Below, piece by piece: positions 17,960 to 26,700 of a stretch of DNA of 64,000 nucleotides. The notes beneath the pieces are model-generated. The model did no database searches. It was not told the DNA's origin and worked only from the letters and a program-made list of their open reading frames with translations. This DNA comes from RDYZ01 sp964518905 (GTDB lineage Bacteria > Cyanobacteriota > Cyanobacteriia > Cyanobacteriales > Geitlerinemataceae): assembly GCA_964518905.1 (NCBI GenBank), contig CAZFJL010000027.1:1-64000 (forward strand), in the 5' to 3' direction. Position numbers and translations under genes: made by a program. Each line of letters opens with the position of its first letter. Position 1 is the stretch's first letter.

Positions 17960-18294
17960 CTACCGGATTTTGTCGCGCGGCCGATCGTCATAGCCGATCG
18001 CCAAAATCGTGACATACTCCGTTCGGGTTTCGGCTGGGGTGGGAATGAGCAGGGCAAACGCATACTCTCAATGAATGCCCTCATCCCCCAGCCCCTTCTC
18101 CCAAAAAGGGAGAAGGGGAGCAAGATTTTAAGGATCAAAGTCCCTCTCCCGGCCTGGGAGAGGGATTTAGGGTGAGGGTCTGCTGAGTATGCGTTTGCCC
18201 TGTGGGAATGAGGAGCGATCGCCCCGCCCGTCTCGATCCCGTAGTACGATCGATAGGCGTTTAATAAACCCGTTTCATACCCCCTGACGGCTAT
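17960..18294 (-). pseudogene. Possible broken ORF interrupted by a 153-bp MITE
   Basis: On the minus strand an open stretch reading GYETGLLNAYRSYYGIETGG runs from 18294 to the MITE. Beyond the MITE a different frame reads IPTPAETRTEYVTILAIGYD and then DRPRDKIR followed by a stop at 17960. Both look protein-like and join if the MITE (plus its 10-bp duplication) is removed and one frameshift is allowed. No family was recognised. This may be the decayed end of a gene, or chance; it is all that the 383-bp gap 17921-18303 holds besides the MITE and the chlD promoter. Confidence 0.25.
18050..18202. mobile_element. 153-bp MITE with 10-bp target duplication
   Basis: Perfect 18-bp terminal inverted repeats CAGGGCAAACGCATACTC (18050-18067) and its complement (18185-18202). 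Both sides are flanked by TGGGAATGAG (18040-18049 and 18203-18212), a clear 10-bp target-site duplication. The interior has two hairpin blocks (CCTTCTCCC/GGGAGAAGG and CCCTCTCCC/GGGAGAGGG) and no ORF. It ends 101 bp upstream of the chlD ATG, so it may affect chlD expression. Confidence 0.88.
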
Positions 18295-18303
18295 CTAATC
18301 TAT

Positions 18304-20370
18304 ATGTCCGCGCTAACGTCCGAACCGACTTTTACAAACTTTCCCCTGGCGGCCATCATCGGCCAGGAATCGATCAAGCTGGCGCTGTTGCTGTCCGCCG
18401 TCGATCCGGGTCTTGGTGGTGTCGCGATCGCCGGACGACGCGGCACGGCGAAATCCGTCATGGCGCGGGCGATTCACTCGCTGCTCCCGCCGATCGAAGT
18501 TGTGCGCGACTCGGTCAGCAACTGCGACCCCAGCACCCCAGAAAACTGGGACGATCGCGCCCTCGAACTCTACGGCAACCGCAGCAACGGCAGCAGCTCC
18601 AGCGAGATTGATGACGTCCCCACCCAGGTGATCCCCGCTCCCTTTGTTCAAATCCCCCTCAATGCCACCGAAGACCGGCTGATCGGCTCAGTGGATGTCG
18701 AACAATCGGTGCGTCAGGGTGAGCCGGTGTTTCAGCCCGGACTGTTGGCGCAGGCCAATCGCGGCGTGCTGTACGTCGATGAAATCAACCTACTCGACGA
18801 TCAGATTTCCAACCTATTGTTAAGCGTTCTCACCGAAGGCCGAAACCTGATCGAACGCGAGGGCATTAGCTTTCAACATCCCTGTCGTCCGCTGCTGATC
18901 GCGACCTATAACCCCGCCGAAGGCCCCCTGCGAGAGCATCTGCTCGATCGCATTGCGATTACGCTCTCCGCCGATCGTGTCCTTGGCCTCGATGAGCGGG
19001 TCGCCGCCGTCGATCGCGTCCTCGACTACACGCGATCGCCTCAGGACTTTCTTAAACTGTTTGATGACGATCTCGACGGTTTGAAAACGCAAATCTTGCT
19101 CGCGCGAGAATGGCTCAAGGACGTCACCGTCAAGCCGGAGCAAATCGAATACCTCGTTACCGAAGCGATTCGCGGCGGTGTCCAGGGGCATCGCGCCGAG
19201 CTGTTCGCGATCCGCGTCGCCAAGGCTTCCGCTGCTCTTGATGGCCGCACCGAAGTCAACGCCGACGATCTGCGTACCGCCGTCGAACTCGTGATCGTGC
19301 CTCGCGCGACGATCGTTCAAACCCCACCAGATGACGATCAGCAACCGCCACCGCCACCGCCGCCGCCCAGCGATGACGACGACGAAGACGATTCACAAAA
19401 TAACGACGACAACGAAGACGACGAAGACAACGACGAAGACAATGAACCGCCGGAAGATGAGTCCGTGCCGGATTTACCCGAAGAGTTTTTGTTTGATCCC
19501 GAGGGTGTGATTCTGGACGATGACGTGATGCTGTTCGCGCAGACGATGCAGCGTGGCGGTAACTCTGGTAGTCGCGGGTTGATTTTCTCGCAGGATCGCG
19601 GGCGTTACATCAAGCCGATGTTGCCGCGCGGCAAGGTGCGTCGGATCGCCGTGGATGCGACGTTGCGAGCTGCCGCCCCTTACCAAAAAAGCCGCCGCCT
19701 GCGGACACCGGGACGTAACGTCATCGTCGAGCAGTCGGATCTACGTGAAAAACGTCTCGCTCGTAAGGCCGGGGCGCTGGTGGTGTTCTTGGTGGATGCG
19801 TCGGGATCGATGGCGCTGAACCGGATGCAGGCCGCGAAGGGCGCAGTGATTCAGCTTTTGAATGAGGCGTACCAAAGCCGCGATCAGATTGCGCTGATCC
19901 CGTTCCGGGGTGAACAGGCGGAGGTGTTGTTGCCGCCGACACGATCGATTTCGATGGCGCGAAACCGACTGGAGACGATGGCCTGTGGTGGCGGTTCGCC
20001 GCTGTCGCATGGGTTAACCCAAGCGGTGCGGGTGTGCATGAATGCGCAAAAGTCGGGCGATGTCGGCCAAACGGTCATCGTGGCGATTACCGATGGACGC
20101 GGCAATATTCCCCTGGCACGATCGCTGGGTGAACCGCTGCCCGACGATGAAAAGCCGGATATCAAGGCGGAAATGCTGGAAATTGCGGCGAAAATTCGCG
20201 GTCTTGGTATTCAGTTTTTGGTGATTAATTCCGAGCGGCAGTTTGTTTCGACGGGATTTGCCAAGGAGTTGGCCGAGCGGGCGGGCGGTAAGTATTACCA
20301 TCTGCCGAAGGCGACGGATCAGGCGATCGCGGCGACGACGCAAAATGCGCTACGGGACGCGATCGGTTAA
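18304..20370 (+). CDS. chlD: Magnesium chelatase subunit D
   Basis: Together with ChlI and ChlH it inserts Mg2+ into protoporphyrin IX, the first step committed to chlorophyll. Of 688 residues: an AAA+ domain with a Walker-A-like GRRGTAKS (44-51) and VLYVDEINLLDD; a proline-rich and very acidic linker at about 338-395 (PPPPPPPP, then runs of DDDEDD/NDEDNE); a C-terminal von Willebrand A domain with MIDAS sequence DASGSM at about 496. The length suits full ChlD. No chlI or chlH is nearby. A MITE lies just upstream. Confidence 0.96.
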   Translation: MSALTSEPTFTNFPLAAIIGQESIKLALLLSAVDPGLGGVAIAGRRGTAKSVMARAIHSLLPPIEVVRDSVSNCDPSTPENWDDRALELYGNRSNGSSSSEIDDVPTQVIPAPFVQIPLNATEDRLIGSVDVEQSVRQGEPVFQPGLLAQANRGVLYVDEINLLDDQISNLLLSVLTEGRNLIEREGISFQHPCRPLLIATYNPAEGPLREHLLDRIAITLSADRVLGLDERVAAVDRVLDYTRSPQDFLKLFDDDLDGLKTQILLAREWLKDVTVKPEQIEYLVTEAIRGGVQGHRAELFAIRVAKASAALDGRTEVNADDLRTAVELVIVPRATIVQTPPDDDQQPPPPPPPPSDDDDEDDSQNNDDNEDDEDNDEDNEPPEDESVPDLPEEFLFDPEGVILDDDVMLFAQTMQRGGNSGSRGLIFSQDRGRYIKPMLPRGKVRRIAVDATLRAAAPYQKSRRLRTPGRNVIVEQSDLREKRLARKAGALVVFLVDASGSMALNRMQAAKGAVIQLLNEAYQSRDQIALIPFRGEQAEVLLPPTRSISMARNRLETMACGGGSPLSHGLTQAVRVCMNAQKSGDVGQTVIVAITDGRGNIPLARSLGEPLPDDEKPDIKAEMLEIAAKIRGLGIQFLVINSERQFVSTGFAKELAERAGGKYYHLPKATDQAIAATTQNALRDAIG

Positions 20371-20444
20371 TGCTCGCGAATTCTGTACGTGTGTTAAGTG
20401 CGAAATTCTGTGTTTAACAATTACTGCGCGGGTTTGGTTTGTAA

Positions 20445-20461
20445 GGTGGGCAATGCCCACC
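20445..20461. terminator. Palindrome GGTGGGC-AAT-GCCCACC
   Basis: Same palindrome as at 10754-10770, here between the convergent chlD and gltS stops. Flanking AA and CTA extend the pairing slightly. Probable bidirectional transcription terminator of repeat origin. Confidence 0.55.
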
Positions 20462-20511
20462 CTACTGGTTTAGGACTACGGAGAATGGTCGTTTTGTCCA
20501 ATTCTGAACGG

Positions 20512-22014
20512 TTAATTCGTAGCAGCTTGAACGGTTTTACGGAAGTTCAACACGCCAAAGATCAGCCAAAAAACGAGCAGGGCCGCCGTTAACGCCAACA
20601 TCCCCCAAGCACCAAAGCGATCAATCAAGGCCGGAGCCGCTGCCGTGAACAGTCCGCCACCAACGATCGGCTCAAAAAATAACTGCTTATAGGCAAAACT
20701 TTCAAACGCGCCCGACTCATTATCCGGATCAACCATTCGCAGCAACAAGATCCCGGTAGCCGTGACGCCCATCGATTGACCCAAATCGCCGATGCCCCGC
20801 TCGAACCAGTAGCTCGGCAGCACACGCGGCGCGATCACGATAAACGCGAACACATTCCAGACGATCCCAACGATCGCCAGCAGGAAAAACGGCGCGAGAT
20901 TCGAGCCGATCGCTGCTAGTGAGAGGGACGCCAAGGCCGTGACGATCGTTGCGTCGAGAGCGATCCCGGCGATCCGTTCCATCAGTGGGCGTTCGATTAA
21001 TGGGTCAAGCCGCAAACGCACCATGATGACTTGCAGCACGATCCCGCCAATCAGCGCCATCGGAAACAGCGGCACATATTCCGCAATCACAAAGCCTGTC
21101 CGTCCCCAGGTCAACGCTTCGAGCTGACCGAGCAGATACAGCAACACCCAGCCGATCGCGATCGCCAACCCAACAAACCCCACATTCAGCGAAATCGGGT
21201 CAATCAGCAGGTCACGATTCAGCCGCGCCCGTGCTGCGATCGTGTCCGGATGTTCGGCATGGTGAGCATGGCCGCCTGTCGCTGCTGTCGCTGCCTCCTC
21301 CGCCTCGCCGCTTTTCGACGTTTGTGTCGCTACATATCCCTTGCGGCGTCCCCAGTTCGCCAGGATGATCCCGACTACAATCCCGGAGACGATCCCCACC
21401 GTTGCCAAACCGAGCGCCAGGTCGCCCCCTTCCGGAAATCCCAACTTCGTGAACGTATCGGCCATCCCCGCCGCCGTGCCGTGTCCGCCTTCAAAGGCCA
21501 CTTCAATCAATGATCCCGCCAGCGGCGACATCTTAAACACTGGCACGAGCACCGCGATCGTTACCAACATCCCGACCACGTACTGACCCCAGGCCAAAAT
21601 CTGCCCAAAGGCGACCTGAGGCGCGGCTTTTTGCCAAATATTGCGCGGACTCGGAATCGTTTCACCGAGGAATAAAGCGGCAAAAACGACGTTAATAAAT
21701 ACGCCCGGTGATTCTTTCCAGACGGTGCGAATTGGTGCTGAAAAAATACCAATCTCAGCCACCGGAGAGGCGTCGCTAACCACACGCCCGAGGATTTCAG
21801 GGCCAAGAGCCAGGGCGATCGCTCCGGCAACGATCGAGCTAGGAATATAGAGCGATTTAAGGATAGAAATATTCTGGCGAATAGCGCGTCCCAGTAATAG
21901 AAAAATCGCAATAATCGTGTAAGCAAACATCGCATCTTTCAGATTGAAAGATGACCCTGGGGGAGCAGACGTCAGTAAATAACTCGACCAAACCCCGTAC
22001 GGTATAGAAAACAT
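20512..22014 (-). CDS. gltS: Sodium/glutamate symporter
   Basis: Inner-membrane Na+-coupled glutamate uptake carrier. The 500 residues have about 11-12 hydrophobic helices and the two GltS re-entrant loop motifs: EVAFEGGHGTAAGM (about 170-183) and GIGDLGQSMGVTATG (about 407-421). The central cytoplasmic loop (about 228-265) carries a His-rich stretch (GGHAHHAEH) and is longer than in E. coli GltS. It follows folB on the same strand with a 33-bp gap. An upstream alternative start is not evident. Confidence 0.9.
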   Translation of the reverse strand: MFSIPYGVWSSYLLTSAPPGSSFNLKDAMFAYTIIAIFLLLGRAIRQNISILKSLYIPSSIVAGAIALALGPEILGRVVSDASPVAEIGIFSAPIRTVWKESPGVFINVVFAALFLGETIPSPRNIWQKAAPQVAFGQILAWGQYVVGMLVTIAVLVPVFKMSPLAGSLIEVAFEGGHGTAAGMADTFTKLGFPEGGDLALGLATVGIVSGIVVGIILANWGRRKGYVATQTSKSGEAEEAATAATGGHAHHAEHPDTIAARARLNRDLLIDPISLNVGFVGLAIAIGWVLLYLLGQLEALTWGRTGFVIAEYVPLFPMALIGGIVLQVIMVRLRLDPLIERPLMERIAGIALDATIVTALASLSLAAIGSNLAPFFLLAIVGIVWNVFAFIVIAPRVLPSYWFERGIGDLGQSMGVTATGILLLRMVDPDNESGAFESFAYKQLFFEPIVGGGLFTAAAPALIDRFGAWGMLALTAALLVFWLIFGVLNFRKTVQAATN

Positions 22015-22047
22015 AAAATGCTGAAATAGACGGCATCCGAACCAGCA

Positions 22048-22449
22048 TTATGACGAAAGATCGTCCTGGGTTTGGTAAATATCGATAATGATTGCACCAC
22101 CAAAGTCAGGAATTGGGGCGGCTTCTTTGGTTAGTTGTACATTCACCGCTTTGAGTCGCTGACGATCGAGTTGTAGCAGTCGCTCGGCGATGGCCTGGGC
22201 AAGGCGTTCTACCAAGTCAAAGCGTTCGGTTTTAATCGTAGTTTTAACGGTCTCGATCGCCGCTCGATAGTCTAGGGTATCGCGCAAATCATCGGTTTGT
22301 CCGGCGGATTGTAAGTCAATCTCCAGGATGAGATCCACCGAAAACCATTGACCTAGCACTTTTTCCTCGGCTAAAAAACCGGTGTAACCATAGCTCCGAA
22401 TTTCGCGCAGGTGAATGCGATCGGGATGTATTTCAGCTTGATTTGACAT
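22048..22449 (-). CDS. folB: Dihydroneopterin aldolase
   Basis: Folate pathway enzyme cleaving 7,8-dihydroneopterin to 6-hydroxymethyl-dihydropterin. Of 133 residues: IHLREIRSYGYTGFLAEEKVLGQWFSVDL (start, conserved Tyr and Glu), LDYRAAIETV, LVERLAQAIAERLL with the catalytic-site Glu, and LTKEAAPIPDFGG with the conserved Lys. ATG 22449 chosen because the open frame upstream falls in a dispersed repeat. Co-directional with gltS. Confidence 0.92.
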   Translation of the reverse strand: MSNQAEIHPDRIHLREIRSYGYTGFLAEEKVLGQWFSVDLILEIDLQSAGQTDDLRDTLDYRAAIETVKTTIKTERFDLVERLAQAIAERLLQLDRQRLKAVNVQLTKEAAPIPDFGGAIIIDIYQTQDDLSS

Positions 22450-22509
22450 CGATTTGTGATTTGATATTAATAAAATGGGTTGAAAAAATTGGATGGATCG
22501 CAGGGAGCG

Positions 22510-22542
22510 AGACCTTTGAGGTTTTGAAAATCTCAAAGGTCT
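22510..22542. repeat. Dispersed palindromic repeat R1, intact copy
   Basis: A 33-nt near-perfect palindrome opening AGACCTTTGAGGTTTT, preceded by GGATGGATCGCAGGGAGCG. It lies upstream of folB and downstream of glcF. The other copies (6215 and 52367) are each interrupted by a MITE. Confidence 0.75.
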
Positions 22543-22578
22543 AAAGTCACGGTTGAAGACCGGGCGTTCACGTGCTGC

Positions 22579-22644
22579 GGTGCGTTACGGTTTATCCTCA
22601 CGGACCGTGTAAATCCGAATAGATCGAGACCGCAACACACCCTA
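22579..22644. repeat. Imperfect inverted repeat (GGTGCGTTACGG / CCGCAACACACC)
   Basis: The 12-nt arms match in 10 positions and enclose about 40 bp, resembling the GTAGGGTGTGTT...AACGCACC dispersed repeats of cyanobacteria. No ORF. It occupies most of the folB-glcF gap next to R1. Confidence 0.4.
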
Positions 22645-22681
22645 CCGAAAGACGGTTTGTTCTGTGAATGTTGCGACGGTA

Positions 22682-24115
22682 CTAACTCCCTAAACTCTGT
22701 CCGAGGATGGATCGATCGAGCAATTCGATCGGATGCAAAATCAGCGGCTCTTGCGGGGCTTCTCCCACCGCCGATGTTGCCAAATGCTTACGGATTTGCA
22801 ACGCACAGCCCGGATTCGGCGAGGCGATCACCTCCGCCCCCGTTGCCTTTAGATTCCGCACCTTTTGCTGTCCCAATTCTGCCGACACCTCGGGCTGAAA
22901 AATGCTGTACACCCCGGCGCTCCCACAACACAGCGCCGCATCCACTGGCTCATACAGTCGCACATTCGGAATCTGCGCCAAAAGCTGACGCGGTGGGCTG
23001 GAAATTTTCTGGCCGTGGATCAAGTGACAGGCATCTTGATAGACCACCGGTAGGGTTGCGTTGGAAATCGGGTTCAGGGTTGCCGTTAACCCAATTTCGA
23101 CGAGCCATTCGTGAATGTCCTTCACCTTGGCGGCAAAGGCGATCGCTCGATCGGCATACTGGGGATCGTCGCGCAAAATGTGGCCGTACTCCTTCAGCGT
23201 GTGGCCGCAACCCGCCGCGTTAATCACGATCGCATCGAGATGGTCAAACCCGACCGCCTCAAACCGCTCAATCATCTCGCGGGCGATCGTCTTCGCCTGT
23301 TCCTCCTGACCCTGGTGAGCCGGTAGCGCCCCGCAACAACCTTGATCCGGTGGCACGACCACCTCGCACCCATTCGCCGTCAGCACCCGCGCCGTCGCAG
23401 CATTCACCGGATGGAAAAAGAGCTGTTGCACGCAGCCCAGCAGCATCCCGACCCGGTAGCGGGTCTCGCCCTGGGCGGGAATCGTGGCGGGAAAACGGCT
23501 GCGTACGTCGTCGAGATCGATCGCCGGTAAGCTCGACTCCATCGAGGCCAGTTGCGGCCAGAGTTTCGCGAGGATGCCGCTCGATCGCAATAGGGTTTGC
23601 AGCCCCGATTTTTGGTAGATCCAGAGCGGCCAAACGAGCTGACGCAGGCGATCGGGATAGGGGAAAAGATTAAACGTCAGGCCGCGAATCAGGCGATCGG
23701 GCAAGGTGCGCGGAACGTTACGCTCGACTTGGTTACGGGTCGCGCCGATCAGTTTGTCGTAGGGAACACCGGACGGACAGGCGGTGACGCAGGCAAAGCA
23801 ACCGAGGCAGCTATCGAAGTGTGCCGCCGTCTCGGGGACGAGGTCGCCGCGTTCTTTGGCGATCGTCTCCATCAGATAAATTCGCCCCCGAGGTGAGTCC
23901 ATCTCGGTTCCGAGGACGCGGTAGCTCGGGCAGGTCGAGAGGCAAAAGCCGCAGTGAACGCAGGTATCGATCCCGGCGGGATCGGGTGGGTTGCGATCGT
24001 CGAATCCTGTGGTGAAGTCGTTCAGTTCGGGGGAACTGAGATGGGGATTATTCGCGAGGAAATTGCTTTCACGCGCCGGGATGGCGGTCGAGGGATCGGG
24101 GGTGGTTGCGGACAT
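22682..24115 (-). CDS. glcF: Glycolate oxidase iron-sulfur subunit
   Basis: Electron-transfer subunit of glycolate dehydrogenase (GlcDEF), oxidising photorespiratory glycolate to glyoxylate. Of 477 residues: two 4Fe-4S motifs, CVHCGFCLSTCPSYR (about 52-66) and CLGCFACVTACPSG (about 102-115), then two CCG domains (QGCCGALPAHQG and LCCGSAGVYS). glcD and glcE are not in the window. Downstream of a small membrane protein gene on the same strand. Confidence 0.92.
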   Translation of the reverse strand: MSATTPDPSTAIPARESNFLANNPHLSSPELNDFTTGFDDRNPPDPAGIDTCVHCGFCLSTCPSYRVLGTEMDSPRGRIYLMETIAKERGDLVPETAAHFDSCLGCFACVTACPSGVPYDKLIGATRNQVERNVPRTLPDRLIRGLTFNLFPYPDRLRQLVWPLWIYQKSGLQTLLRSSGILAKLWPQLASMESSLPAIDLDDVRSRFPATIPAQGETRYRVGMLLGCVQQLFFHPVNAATARVLTANGCEVVVPPDQGCCGALPAHQGQEEQAKTIAREMIERFEAVGFDHLDAIVINAAGCGHTLKEYGHILRDDPQYADRAIAFAAKVKDIHEWLVEIGLTATLNPISNATLPVVYQDACHLIHGQKISSPPRQLLAQIPNVRLYEPVDAALCCGSAGVYSIFQPEVSAELGQQKVRNLKATGAEVIASPNPGCALQIRKHLATSAVGEAPQEPLILHPIELLDRSILGQSLGS

Positions 24116-24295
24116 GCGGAGGACGGTTAAACCGGTCGAAATGCCGGACAGAGAGGGCGAAGACGACGAGGCCAGTTCAGGCGTCGCAGTCTGGGTCTAT
24201 CGCCCTTCATGGTAAACCGAACGGCCAAACCGAGCCGATCGCGCGTTTTTTGCGTAACCAAATGATCGCGTCATCACCTGCGGTTCCATGATGCA

Positions 24296-24715
24296 TTAGG
24301 ACAGGTTTTGATCGGTGTCGGGCGTCAGGATCGCTGGGTCGGCATCGATGCCGAGCTGAGATTTTGCCTTAGCGATCGCGATCGCCGCGCCATTTGTACC
24401 AACGGCGGATAGGGCTTGTTTGGTCGAAGCCATGAGGTCGATTTTTTCCTTCGGTTCACGTTTCGCTAGCTCGGCGCGTTCGGCACGCTCCGCGAGACGT
24501 TCGGGCAGCGTGGCGATCGCGTCTACCGCTCGGCGAGTTGCCGCGCCACCCCAAATAAAGACTAGGAAGGTCAGGCAAAACAGCATCCAGCCGAGACGCA
24601 GTGTTTCCACCACGATCGCCAGCAATCGTTGCGTTGCAGCGATGAAGATTTCGCGGGTTTCTGTACCGAAGAGTAGGCGACCCACGTGGGCAAATTGATC
24701 TTTGAGCTTATTCAT
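24296..24715 (-). CDS. Small single-pass membrane protein, unknown function
   Basis: 139 residues, not recognised. One hydrophobic helix at about 41-60 (LGWMLFCLTFLVFIWGGAA) separates an N-terminal segment rich in aromatic and basic residues from a C-terminal tail that begins with a charged, coiled-coil-like stretch (ERLAERAERAELAKREPKEK). The ATG at 24715 gives MNKLKDQFAHVGRLLFG; four more codons upstream are possible. 180 bp upstream of glcF on the same strand, but no functional link is evident. Confidence 0.6.
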   Translation of the reverse strand: MNKLKDQFAHVGRLLFGTETREIFIAATQRLLAIVVETLRLGWMLFCLTFLVFIWGGAATRRAVDAIATLPERLAERAERAELAKREPKEKIDLMASTKQALSAVGTNGAAIAIAKAKSQLGIDADPAILTPDTDQNLS

Positions 24716-25317
24716 GACCACAAACATGACACGTACGGCAGAACGGCTGATCGGGGCGATCGCACCGCACTCACATCCTAATTGATTCTTTCAGGTTCGT
24801 TTCCACCTACTTTCGGCTTGAAGCCCTCGCACACAAAGACTATACCCCGGTTCTATGCCCTGCGATACGGTCTTTAATAACGAATTAATCGCCGAATTTC
24901 TATAAGATAGACTGGGGATTAATTAACCCTGGGGATCAAAAAATCAGTACCATTACTCACTTAATATATCGACACAATCATTGATAGCAAACCTAAAGAA
25001 AAGACTTGGATATTTACAAGAGACTTTCATCTGAGACTATACATAAATAGACTCATGCTTTTCTGCTTAGGGATCATGAAATTTCCAGCTTGCAAAATAT
25101 CTATATTCACAAATTCCGTTTAATTCTGATTCAATTTCGATTCATTCTTCCTCAGATTCTATCCTTCGCGAAGCTAAAATTCGGCCTTGACTAGGCTAAT
25201 TATTTCGGAAATTCCAACCTTTTTCGCGTATGCTCTGCGTTTCCTGATTATTAAGCTGTGTCTTCTCAGGCATATCGAAGGCATGAATGAACTGGTCGCA
25301 AAAGTAGGCACATCATA
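24716..25317. other. AT-rich intergenic region upstream of the PatA-like gene
   Basis: 602 bp without a gene, markedly more AT-rich and poorer in GATCGC octamers than its surroundings. A near-palindrome GGGGATTAATTAACCC lies at 24915-24930, and TATAAGAT at about 24901 is a good -10-like element. The long AT-rich leader suggests a regulated promoter for the response-regulator gene at 25318. Confidence 0.4.
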
Positions 25318-26646
25318 ATGAATTTTGTTTCCATTGCCGAATCCTCTAATGCAGAAAATCACGATCCGTCTGCATTCGATTCTGGCATTATCAACCCAGC
25401 CTCAAACCCTAAACAAATCTCGAATGGGGATCGCTTTAGACAGCTACTGGCTGATGTATGGGAAAAGAAGGCTACGGGACGCTTAAGCATTGTCTGCCCA
25501 CCTCATCGCTGGTATCTATTTTTTGATGCTGGACAGTGTCTTTATGCCACCGGATCGCATCACCGGATGCGGCGCTGGAATCGATCGCTACAGATTGGAG
25601 CGCCGGGGCTGGATGTCCGAAATTTAACGTTTGAGTTGAATCAACCCTGGGAATATAACCTGCTGGTTGCCGCGATCGAGGATGGTCGGCTGACGATCGA
25701 TCAAGGCGTGGCGGTGGCGCTGGTCAGCCTGCGGGAGATTATATTTGCGATCGTATCGAGCGAAGAGCTGACCTGGCATTGGCAAATGACCCCGGTCACA
25801 GTACCGACAAAGTCCCTCGAATTCTGGATCAATCACCTCAAAATCGACACGACTTTTATTGAGGCCATACGGCTATACAAACAGTGGGTCAGTCTCGGTC
25901 TTGATCTCGACTACACCAATGGCGCACCGCTCATCACCAAAGAACCTAGTGTTAGCGGGAAAGAAATCAGCGTGTTTGCGAGTGTTCGAGAGTTACTCAA
26001 TGGCAAACATACATTTTGGGATTTGGCGCTGATTTCGCCCGTGCCGCTGGCGATTACAGCACGAATTTTGCGCTACTTTTTGCAACAGGGTTGGGTGACG
26101 TTTCGACACCTGCCGGATTTGCCGATACCGTCCTATTTTCTTGATCACAATAACGCCCTGCCTGTCACAGCGTTATCCTATTCGCCCCTGATTGCCTGTA
26201 TCGACGATAGCGTCGAGGTGTGCCATCAGGTACAGCAAACTGTGACGGATTCCGGCTATCGCTGTTTAACTATTTCTGACCCGCTTCAGGCCGTCTCGCA
26301 GTTGATGGAGCATCAGCCTCAGTTTATTTTGCTCGATCTGGTGATGCCCGTGATTGGTGGCTATGAGCTCTGCAAACAACTACGCCGGGTGAAGATGTTT
26401 GAGACGACGCCGATCGTGGTTTTGACGAGTCGCAGTGAGACGATCGAGCGGCTGCGATCGAGTATGGTTGGTGCGACCGATTTTTTGGTCAAGCCGCTCC
26501 AGCCTGAGGCGTTACTCAGCTTTCTAGACCATCACTTTGAGCATGACATTAACGATCGTGCTTTGACGGCAGTAACGTCTAATGGCGATCACCAGGGTAA
26601 TACCAATAGTCATGATGCTCAATCAGCGCGTAACCATGTGGCTTAA
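25318..26646 (+). CDS. PATAN-receiver response regulator (PatA/PixG-like)
   Basis: Two-component regulator. Of 442 residues, the N-terminal half is a PATAN/DUF4388-type domain (FRQLLADVWEKKATGRLSIVCPPHRWYLFFDAGQCLYATGSHHR) and the C-terminal 130 are a CheY-like receiver: CIDDS acidic pair, ILLDLVMP with phospho-Asp at about 340, VVLTSR, and FLVKPL with the conserved Lys. This order matches PatA (heterocyst patterning) and PixG/PilG-type proteins for pilus phototaxis. No CheW/CheA/PilJ genes are adjacent, so the pathway is not determined. Preceded by a long AT-rich leader. Confidence 0.87.
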   Translation: MNFVSIAESSNAENHDPSAFDSGIINPASNPKQISNGDRFRQLLADVWEKKATGRLSIVCPPHRWYLFFDAGQCLYATGSHHRMRRWNRSLQIGAPGLDVRNLTFELNQPWEYNLLVAAIEDGRLTIDQGVAVALVSLREIIFAIVSSEELTWHWQMTPVTVPTKSLEFWINHLKIDTTFIEAIRLYKQWVSLGLDLDYTNGAPLITKEPSVSGKEISVFASVRELLNGKHTFWDLALISPVPLAITARILRYFLQQGWVTFRHLPDLPIPSYFLDHNNALPVTALSYSPLIACIDDSVEVCHQVQQTVTDSGYRCLTISDPLQAVSQLMEHQPQFILLDLVMPVIGGYELCKQLRRVKMFETTPIVVLTSRSETIERLRSSMVGATDFLVKPLQPEALLSFLDHHFEHDINDRALTAVTSNGDHQGNTNSHDAQSARNHVA

Positions 26647-26700
26647 AGCGGCACGAATGGAGCGATCCAGGGTTTACCCAACAGCCCGGACTTAGCGAGA

